NCBI GenBank assembly: GCA_963281155.1 | Contig: CAUJLY010000004.1 | Coordinates: 5,704,001 to 5,768,000, forward strand | Length of the DNA stretch: 64,000 nucleotides | Direction of reading: 5' to 3' | Source: Rhabditophanes sp. KR3021 | Lineage: Eukaryota; Nematoda; Chromadorea; Rhabditida; Alloionematidae | Shown here: in pieces, positions 56,133 through 64,000 of the stretch | How the letters are laid out: every line of letters begins with the position of its first letter | Numbering within the stretch: the stretch's first letter is position 1 | Notes under the pieces: generated by a model | The model's input: only the letters and a program-made list of their open reading frames with translations | Databases searched by the model: none | What the model was told of the DNA's origin: nothing | Program-made: the position numbers and the translations under genes

Positions 56133-57187
56133 ATGAAACTCAATTTTTACTCTATTAGAAATGACAACAATGAATTATATTTGGAAGTCAATACATTTTA
56201 TAATCTCGTAATCCTCATTTTTGGTATCCTTGGATCTATATTCAATTTCACTAAAATCTACATCATATTTAAGTTTAAACTCTATGAACAGTCTGTTTTC
56301 AACTGCATGTCAATGTATGCTTCCGGGGGAGGATTACTTTTAGGTAATATTTACATATGTATATTCTTTTCAAATAATAATTTTATTTCCAAGGTTTTGC
56401 GCACATAAACTTTGCCATTTTCAATGTGTTGATGGTAGATAAGTCAATTCTAACTTATGATTTGGAAGTTTGTCGATGGAAAGCTGTAGCTGAGACTTTT
56501 TCATTGCACATGTTTGAAATTTCTTTTGTTTTGCAAATGATAAGCTTTATGGTGATGGTTGGGTTTCCTTTACCATATCGAACATACTTAAACACAAATA
56601 AAGCAAAGACAATTTCTTTCCTATTAATTGTGTTGTGGTCAACGTTTGGGACCACACTATTATTTTTCCCAAAGAACATTCATGGCAAACAACTGGAGAT
56701 GTGTAACTCTTACAGTGTTTGGACGCATTACTACAAATTATATCACATAGTGTTGGCAATAATTTTGCCGGCTGTGTCAATTCCCTTCACTCTTATCACG
56801 TTTGGCAAATTCAAAAACAAGACAATGAGCGATCATATGAAGAAAGACATTTTAAATATGCTGAATTGGCTTCAATTTTTTTTTCTTTTGTCGTGGTGTT
56901 TGCCAAACGGAATGTTGATTTTGGCAAAATTATTTAACTTCGATTCTCCAACAAAGGGATTTATTCGAGATATCTTTAGTATGTCAATGAATCTCACTAT
57001 CATTTGTAATTTACCCTTTGCTCTTTGGAAAAACAAGGACCTTAGAGAACATTTTTTCGATATTGTCTTAGTAAAAAAGGCTAATTGGAAACAGGCCCGT
57101 CGCTGTCTAACACCGAATTATCAAAAATTACGCCAAATTGCTAAACAAAATGTGCCAAATTATCAAAAAAATATTGATAATTACTAA
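56133..57187 (+). CDS. seven-transmembrane chemoreceptor-like protein
   Basis: Exons 56133-56343 and 56394-57187 (a 50-nt intron splitting a Gly codon), 334 residues. Seven hydrophobic segments: YNLVILIFGILGSIFNFT (TM1, with GxxxN), SMYASGGGLLLGF (TM2), SFVLQMISFMVMVGFP, AKTISFLLIVLWSTFG, KLYHIVLAIILPAVSIPF, LNWLQFFFLLSWCLPNGMLI and FSMSMNLTIICNLPFA. The end of TM7 (NLPFALWKNKDLREHF) resembles the tail helix of nematode serpentine receptors (Srw/Srx-like), but no DRY-type motif is clear and I cannot place it in a subfamily. The final ~25 codons run into a tandem repeat that includes the stop. Confidence 0.7.
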
Positions 57188-57250
57188 GAAAAATATTGAC
57201 AATCACTACAAATATTGACAACTATCAAAGATATGGACAATTATCATAAG
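57171..57250 (+). repeat. tandem repeat, ~20-nt unit x 4, spanning the receptor stop codon
   Basis: Units of the form AATATTGACAATCACTACAA, the first at about 57171 inside the receptor coding region and the last ending near 57250. The stop (TAA at 57185-57187) lies within the first unit. Confidence 0.6.
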
Positions 57251-59376
57251 ATACTGTCTAATATCTATATAACAAAACGGGATTAAATTATTAAACTTTG
57301 GAATCATAGAAAATCCAAATACTTTGTACAAATTGTTTATTTTGTAAATATGAAACGGAAGTTCGCTCAGGATATTATTTATTTGGCTTTTACCTAATTG
57401 GAAATAAAATTATTAATCCAAAGAACATTTTAGCATTCTTAACTATATCACATTTTCATGTCTCATTTTTTTGTAAAATTAAGTGGATATGATTATTTGA
57501 TAGAATAAATTATGAACAAGTTGTTGTTTAAGTTATGCATAAATTCAAGTAGTTGAGTAAATTAGTTCCGGCAAAGTTCACTTTTTAGTGGCATTTAAAA
57601 CATTATATAAGTCTACTCAGAATAACTCATCCCAAGTTGAAATTACGTCGAATTTGTTTGATATGAAATCTAAATGTAGACAGACGGGCTCATATTCTTT
57701 TTGCCAATTACACAAATAAGAGTAAAACTTTTATATATTACGAAAGTAGTTTTTCAGTTAACGAAATAGTTTAATTCAAGTTTAGTATCGAATATCTATT
57801 TTAAAACTTAATTACTCGTTTGCAATTTATTTTTCTCTAGATTTAATATGGCAAATGAAGTACTTTATATTTCATATTTCATATATTAGTGACAAGAATA
57901 ATTAATAGGAGATGAAAATATAATCTCATACAATCGTAGTTTGGTATAGTACATATAAATTGCTATTTATATTTCACACAGGATTTGCGTTTGCTTGTGT
58001 CTGGAAAGATTTGAGAAAGACTAAATTAAGTACTATTAAACATGAAATAGATATTACATCTTTACATATTCATGTTTTTCCATTACTTTATGACATAAAA
58101 TCAGATTTATAGAATAATAACTTTTAGAATTTGATAGCTCCCGTCCACAATACTATATTATAGTGTTTGGAGGTAAGGACTATCTTATCAGTAGATTTGC
58201 TTTTTTGTAAATACAAGTTTATCAAATTATTAAGAAATTCTTTAAAGTGTATTTGGTTACATGATGTTTTCCCTACACGTTTTTGATGACCTGAAAAGTA
58301 CATTTAAATAATATAGTTTAAAAATTTTTTAAACAATTTCTGGTTATTGCACGTAAAAAATGTGTGCTTGTACTTACTTATCATTGAATTATACGTTTGC
58401 ATTCCTTTTTGTGATAAAAATGTTTTAAGACGCTAGTGCGATTCAATTAAAGGGATTTAATTTGATCTAATTAAGAAGATTTAATTTATTCCAATTATTT
58501 CAGCTTGATTAATGAAGACAAACACATGATATCTTAAAAATGCAACAACTAAAATAACTTTCTAGCAACTTAATAGGGAAGCTTTATATTTTAGCTAAAC
58601 TAATAATTTATATGTTACAATTAAAATGAAAAAATGATGTCATTTGAGTATAAATTCGTTTGTAAATGATAACAAATATTATGACATTAATACTTATTAA
58701 AAATACTAAAATATATGAACAACATCTTGTTTTGGGATCATGAAAGATTTTAATCAGTAAAATATGAAAAAGATTAAGTTGGTTAACTCCATTGATACTA
58801 AAACACTCATTCATCTCGCATTAAAAACACGTTGTATGAAGATCAAAAAATCAAACTTGTGTTAAGCTTAAAATCAATTTTAAGTATTATCTAATTAAAA
58901 AGTTTTAAATGAAGTAGAATTTGAAATCACAACAAATTGTTTGAAGTTTTATGACCTTAGAGGGCACGATAATGACACAAATCATACATATAATTATTAT
59001 GTACTTGAAGTTAGATTGGATGTTCTTTAAACGTATTAAAGTTCGTGGGAGATTGCATCATTTTCGATTAAGATTACTTAATCTATTCTCAATACAACGT
59101 TCTAAATGCCGCCTTTTTAGGAATTTTAAAAATAATGACGGAATGATTTAATTGAATTGGAAAAGGTTAAAACGTGAAGAAAGTAATCTTGATCAAGGCG
59201 GAAACGTGGAAGTAATGTTGTTTTCAGTGATTGATCATGTATCATCTATAACTTGAGAGTACTTTGGTCAAAGAATAGGTGGAGTAATTCAAGGTTTGAA
59301 AAGCACTATATAAGCAGACATTAATATGATATAGTCACAATTGTTTCAATAAACAAAAGTACCCAGCTAGCTAATT
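57188..59376. other. 2.2 kb intergenic region, no gene recognised
   Basis: AT-rich; short open frames near 58608-58814 (-) and 58951-59151 (+) show no domain or splice support. Ends with a TATA box for the cysteine synthase gene. Confidence 0.4.
59307..59314 (+). promoter_or_regulatory. TATA box of the cysteine synthase gene
   Basis: TATATAAG lies about 63 nt upstream of the ATG at 59377. Confidence 0.45.
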
Positions 59377-61136
59377 ATGTCTCGTTCTAAGATTAATGCC
59401 GATGTCAGTGAACTCATTGGAAATACACCCATGGTGTACTTGAATAATATCACAAAAGGATTAGATGCCAAAATTGGTAAGTGTTATAGTAATTGTAATT
59501 ATAATGATTATTGCTATTTTTAGCTGTCAAAATTGAGGTATCATAAATTAATATCCCCACACGTTTCTAATCTTATTTAGTATCTCAACCCATCATGCAG
59601 TATTAAGGACCGTCCAGCAAAGAAAATGATTGAAGGTACTAGAATATTAAGTGAATAATAATAAACTTTTCAGATGCTGAACAAAAAGGAATAATTACGC
59701 CTGGTGTCACTGTTCTCATCGAGGTAACAATCACAATTCTATATTCTTAAACACCATTCCAGGCCACATCAGGAAACATGGGCCTAGGATTAGCTTGCTT
59801 ATGTGCCATTAAGGGCTACCGTCTTATTCTTGTAATGCCATCTTCAATGAGTCTTGAACGCCGTACATCACTCAAGGCTTACGGCGCAGACATTGTTTTA
59901 ACTGATCCTGCGTTCGCTGTTAAAGTAATTTTAATCGAAGCAATGCTATCAATCGAAAACACGTTTAATTGATATTTGTGTACTTTAGTCACATTTTAAT
60001 CGCTTTTGTTTAGGGTGCATTGGAACGTGCTGAAGAATTACGTCAAATGATCCCAAATGCTCATATCTTAGATCAATTCGGAAATGACTCTAACCCAAAA
60101 TGCCATTATGAAACAACTGGTAAGTAAATTCTAAGATTTATTGTGTCGCTAGCAAGTCGAATAATCACAAGAAATTAAGTGTACAGGAAAAACAGTTTAT
60201 TAATTAGATAATATAGACTAAAATATAATGCAGACGACGCTCCTTATTGAGCATAAGTATTAGCCTCATGGAATAACATTTATATTTGAGTATAGTATAC
60301 ACTAATTGCTGATATTCTTTTTTATTACGGGGTAATACAGTGGATGTAGTTATAATTTAAATGATGTGTCAATTTTAATATCAATCAAATTCTAGGTCCT
60401 GAAATTTGGGAACAAAGTGAACATAAAGTTGCTGCTGTTGCTCTTGGAGTTGGAAGTGCCGGGACCCTCTCTGGTGTTGCCAAATTCTTGAAAGAACAAA
60501 ATCCAGAAATCAAAGCATACGGAGTTGAGCCATTTGAAAGTTCTGTTATCAATGGATTTGAACATTCCCCTCACAAAATCCAAGGAATGGGAACAGGTAA
60601 GAGAATAGCTCAAACATACATGTTATTCGTGACTTTTATGGCAAAAGTTTAGTTGTGAAAATTTGGTTTTCTAAACTAATATATAGCCATTTAATATGTA
60701 AAAACTATACTTAATTAAAATAATGTCGTAAAATTGGTACTTTTGAAAATTATTTACCATTTTTTAGGTTTCATTCCCGTCGTATTGGCTCAAGAATACC
60801 TTTCTGGATGTTTAAGAGTACACAGTGATGATGCTATTGCTATGGCTAAGAGACTTGCCAAAGAAGAAGGCCTACTCACAGGAATTAGCAGCGGGGCCAA
60901 CTTGTGTGCTGCCATTCAACTAGCAAAGGTACGAATAACATTTAGATCCATTATAAATATACCTAATTTAGATGCCAGAATTCAAAGGAAAATTAATTGT
61001 CACTTCTTTTGCCTCTTTCGGAGATCGTTATCTTTCCACCATTTTGTACAATGACATTCGTGAGGAAGCTGAAAAAATGAAGCAAACTACTATCGAACAA
61101 GATAGAGAATTCTTTTCCAAACAATACAAATTCTAA
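59377..61136 (+). CDS. cysteine synthase-like PLP enzyme (CYSL type)
   Basis: Nine exons: 59377-59476, 59524-59537, 59581-59635, 59674-59723, 59763-59924, 60014-60119, 60396-60596, 60768-60928 and 60972-61136 (337 residues). Fold-type II PLP enzyme of the O-acetylserine sulfhydrylase/beta-cyanoalanine synthase group, like nematode CYSL proteins, which assimilate sulfide or detoxify cyanide. Motifs: [14 protein letters not shown]-lysine in [13 protein letters not shown] (usually PSGSVKDR), substrate loop [12 protein letters not shown], phosphate-cradle [10 protein letters not shown], and [15 protein letters not shown] for the Ser contacting the pyridine N. There is no CBS domain or heme-binding N-terminus, so it is not cystathionine beta-synthase. 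Exon 2 is only 14 nt, but frame and family residues (AVKIE) require it. Confidence 0.9.
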
Positions 61137-61653
61137 GAATACTCAGGAGATCATATTCAATTTTTACCCACGTTAATGTCATAATCGTTAGAAATCATTG
61201 AATAAACTTGTTCTAGATTCACACATTTATTTTAATCGCTAAGACAAAGAAAATACATTTCTGTCCAATCTAATGTTTGTTATTAGAATATTCCTTCAGA
61301 ACAAACTCTGTGTTATTTTAAAATGTATACTCATCATTAAATGCCTAACAATTTGTGTTATTAAGTGTTAGTAATTAAAATAGTTAAATAATAATCTTAA
61401 AATTAAGTAGCTTTATATGCATGATTTATGACACAAGTCACTTTTCATGTAAATATTATTCTAGTATCAAAATTATTTGTATGGACATTAATTAATGTTT
61501 TGTCATTACACATTGTGTAACTTTCAGATTAAACTTATCTACAAATAGATTAAAATATTTTATCCGAATCTTCTGCTTTTATTATTAAAATGGTCAAAAT
61601 TTGAAAAGTTGTTTTCAACACATATGTTATTTGGAGTAAGCTATTGCATAATT
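61137..61653. other. intergenic between convergent genes
   Basis: AATAAA near 61200; no coding sequence. Confidence 0.4.
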
Positions 61654-63363
61654 TCAAACAAATACAAAGCGGTGATCTATTTTAGTTTCTGTAAGGTATG
61701 AATTCCATAATTTTGCAAAGTCAGGGGGCGTTTTGGAGTAAACATTAAGTGACATCCAATCATTTTTAAAGCGTTCAATAATAAAATGATTCCTAAAGCA
61801 TTTTGTTGTTAAATCATGGCAAATGCAGTATCGTTCTTCGACGTATTCCTCCAACGTTTGCATTTGCAATTCATTACTGCTGTGTAAGGTAGAATCTATT
61901 AAGTTTTCAGCTTTGAGTCTTTCAATCCTCTCAAACTTATTTTTATGAGAACGTAGCAATTGTGGGTATGATCTGTAACAGCTCAAAACAGCTACCACTT
62001 TCAAGTTTGAGTTAAAGTTTAGCATATGCCTTTGAATGCAACTGATCAAAAGAATTTCCAATTTCTCAAATGCCACGAAATAATCAGCTGGAAATTCGCT
62101 AACGTAATTGACTGTCCAAATATCAGAATACTTCAACTCTATCAAATTTGGGAACTTATCGTGTAATGCAAAGTTGTCATTTATAAAAATGGGGAAGTTT
62201 GTCATGTGCAATACTCCAACACTCGACGGCAATAAGAAGATAAACTGTCGAACATTATCATACATTTCTGTCTTTTTATCATCTTCTAATGTGGTATCCA
62301 AAACAAATCTTATCCTAGCAATCTTTAAATTCTTCAGCATTCGCACATTTTTCATAAAATTAGATTTTTGGTGTGAGAGCAATTCAGTTGACGCCATTAT
62401 AAAGCTAAATTCTTTTAAGTTGTTGAACATTTTACTTGACTGAGGAGAGAATAACCGAAAAATGGTACAATTATCATTGTAAGTTCTGTGAAAGGCATTA
62501 CCAATATAAATACTGCAAATGTTTCCTAAATCTTTTTTATCAACTTCAAATTCTGGAAACATGACAGTATGGTGACCTCTACGGAAAGAAGATAATAGCA
62601 TGCCAAACTTTTTGCTTTTGTATACTGAGGTTTCTTGAGAGAACCCAAACAACAAACGTATAGAAAGGTCACTTTGATCTTCAAAAACTGTAACAATTTT
62701 GCTAAGAACATCATCATCGTATTCATCAAAACTTGTTGAATCCAGCAAGCTGTTACAGTTGATTTGAAAAAATGTTGCATTTGGGAAACCTTGAATCATT
62801 TTCTTGGGTTCATCAGTACATTGTGCACAATATTTGGCTAGATCGAGTATTTCTATTCCTTTAATGCAGCGTATCGTTTCTGACTTTAAACCATATAAAG
62901 TCTTGCAACATATTTGGACATTTACTTCTTCTGTATTTCTAAAAGTCAAGTCGAGTATCCGTAAAGTTTTGTGGTGATCCAAATAGTATTGTAGCAACAT
63001 TATATTTGCTTTAATTGATTCATCGGTAACGCAGAACGTTTCCCTATCAAATTTAAGTATCAATTCTTGTGTAAAATTTTCATTTTGGCCCATTTGATTA
63101 TATTTTTCGTTCTTTGCTTGACTTTCTTGATAAAGCTCTTTAGGATTTGCGATAACATTATTTCTTTTAAAAATATCATCTGGCGATAACAAATACGCCT
63201 CAGATTTGAACAAATATAATTGCATCTTCACATTATTCCGACATGCAATTGCATTCCACGTTGCATCAATCGACGAAATTGCTAAAAGATCTTCAATTTT
63301 CACAAAGATGTCCCTGAATATGTCTGGCTGACATAGAGCATCTTTAACGTTCTTATCCATCAT
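61654..63363 (-). CDS. F-box-like protein with degenerate leucine-rich region
   Basis: Single exon of 569 codons. The N-terminus (CQPDIFRDIFVKIEDLLAIS, then IDATWNAIAC) has the spacing of an F-box helix pair, which would link it to an SCF ubiquitin ligase. The remaining ~500 residues are a mix of short hydrophobic and polar blocks with regularly spaced Leu/Ile (KNLKIARIRFVL, FAFEKLEILLI-type segments), suggesting irregular LRR-like repeats, as in the large, fast-evolving nematode F-box families. No catalytic residues. Substrate unknown. The lack of introns is notable. Confidence in the F-box is moderate. Confidence 0.6.
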   Translation of the reverse strand: MMDKNVKDALCQPDIFRDIFVKIEDLLAISSIDATWNAIACRNNVKMQLYLFKSEAYLLSPDDIFKRNNVIANPKELYQESQAKNEKYNQMGQNENFTQELILKFDRETFCVTDESIKANIMLLQYYLDHHKTLRILDLTFRNTEEVNVQICCKTLYGLKSETIRCIKGIEILDLAKYCAQCTDEPKKMIQGFPNATFFQINCNSLLDSTSFDEYDDDVLSKIVTVFEDQSDLSIRLLFGFSQETSVYKSKKFGMLLSSFRRGHHTVMFPEFEVDKKDLGNICSIYIGNAFHRTYNDNCTIFRLFSPQSSKMFNNLKEFSFIMASTELLSHQKSNFMKNVRMLKNLKIARIRFVLDTTLEDDKKTEMYDNVRQFIFLLPSSVGVLHMTNFPIFINDNFALHDKFPNLIELKYSDIWTVNYVSEFPADYFVAFEKLEILLISCIQRHMLNFNSNLKVVAVLSCYRSYPQLLRSHKNKFERIERLKAENLIDSTLHSSNELQMQTLEEYVEERYCICHDLTTKCFRNHFIIERFKNDWMSLNVYSKTPPDFAKLWNSYLTETKIDHRFVFV

Positions 63364-63486
63364 AATCTAAAATTGTTTAACAACATGACACATTAAATAA
63401 AAATAATTGGAGATACTTTGAAGATCCAGTCAACTTTTAAAAAATAAGATATATGAAACTAAAACATTTACTAATTAACAAAAAAT

Positions 63487-63913
63487 CTAAACGTATTTTG
63501 TTGCCAAGGCTAATACTTTAGCCATTTGAGCTTTATCTCTATTTTTTAACAAATGAGCTGGAATAGGTGATACGATTCTGTTCCCAAGTGGGTTTCCTTC
63601 TTCATCAAGTAAAACAATGTTATTTGTGTCTGTTGAAGGAATTCCATGCTTACGGTGATGAACATGTGTATTAGCTCCAACAACAAAAGCTTTCTTCATC
63701 TGTCCTCTAATTGCTACAAGAATTTTATCTCCCAAAGTAGCATGAGGCATGTGCTTAGCTCTTTGTCCTTGCTTATAGACATTAATGCAATAGGCTAGTT
63801 TTCCACTATTGTTTGCTTCTTTGCCTAGAGCTGAATTGTCTACGACGACACACCTTGTTCTTCTATGAATTCCAGGATGAGGAGTTCTTGTTCGATGTTT
63901 ACTCAATTCATGT
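63487..63913 (-). CDS. MRPL14: mitochondrial ribosomal protein uL14m (MRPL14), 5' end outside window
   Basis: The last exon, 63913-63487, begins after a TTTTTAG acceptor and encodes the whole recognisable uL14 fold: RRTRCVVVDNSALGKEANNS, GDKILVAIRGQMKKAFVVGA, NNIVLLDEEGNPLGNRI and SPIPAHLL near the end. This is a core large-subunit protein of the mitochondrial ribosome. Animal MRPL14 has an N-terminal targeting peptide; the first residues and start codon must lie in an upstream exon beyond 64000, since the exon begins mid-codon (completing a codon with one A) and no ATG is in frame before the conserved region. 63914-64000 looks intronic. Confidence 0.85.
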
Positions 63914-64000
63914 CTAAAAATAAATAAAAAGATTTATATATAACTACTTTATTAGGTTGTATCAATTTAAAGCAACACTTTCCAACTAAAAATAAAAGGC

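Noticed and set aside
1..64000. Possible tRNA, rRNA, spliced-leader RNA or CRISPR-like arrays
   Set aside because: No convincing cloverleaf, conserved rRNA segment, SL-type RNA or spaced repeat array was seen by eye; a covariance-model scan would settle the tRNA and SL questions.

Overview
This is a 64 kb window of AT-rich, intron-containing eukaryotic nuclear DNA, most likely from a nematode. The gene content points there: a receptor guanylyl cyclase, a small-ectodomain receptor tyrosine kinase, a patched-related (PTR) protein, a RIG-I/DRH-like helicase, two organic-cation-type MFS transporters, a chemoreceptor-like 7TM protein, and a monooxygenase-only (PHM) amidating enzyme. Most introns are short (about 40-60 nt), start GTAAGT-like and end TTTTAG/TTTAG/TTTCAG. 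That fits an AT-rich, Tylenchina/strongyloidid-like nematode better than Caenorhabditis, but this is an inference.

Layout, 0-17 kb: a 3' fragment of a glutamate carboxypeptidase (+), MSH2 (+) with a complete antisense gene inside its 900-nt intron, BRF1 (+, single exon), organic cation transporter copy 1 (-), a small Cys-rich secreted gene with a frame break, two small unknown genes, ALKBH7 (-) with a decayed antisense paralogue of the MSH2-nested gene inside its intron, CDK11 (-), and PHM (+).

17-33 kb: NOL9/GRC3 polynucleotide kinase (+), an ML-domain lipid-binding secreted protein (+), a ten-exon FLVCR-type transporter (-), a small KKE-repeat gene, a divergent DRH helicase (-), a Ran-binding-domain protein (+) and a FAM210-type mitochondrial membrane protein (-).

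33-64 kb: a PTR gene (-) with a decayed antisense gene in an intron, a 2.8 kb repeat-bearing intergenic stretch, a receptor tyrosine kinase (+), a 16-exon receptor guanylyl cyclase (+) with a decayed antisense gene in its 1.8 kb intron, a histidine acid phosphatase (+), organic cation transporter copy 2 (+), a 7TM receptor (+), a cysteine synthase-like enzyme (+), an F-box-like protein (-) and the 3' part of mitochondrial ribosomal protein L14 (-).

The genes do not form an operon or one pathway; this is a mixed stretch of housekeeping and rapidly evolving genes. Four points stand out. Every large intron with coding-like content carries it antisense to the host gene. The two transporter copies lie in inverted orientation 44 kb apart and share a promoter-proximal block. 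Two signalling/defence proteins (the guanylyl cyclase and the DRH helicase) have lost catalytic-site residues. Several genes show frame breaks that could be pseudogenization or base-calling error. Exon joins were derived by eye from splice sites and reading-frame continuity and have not been checked against transcripts or databases.
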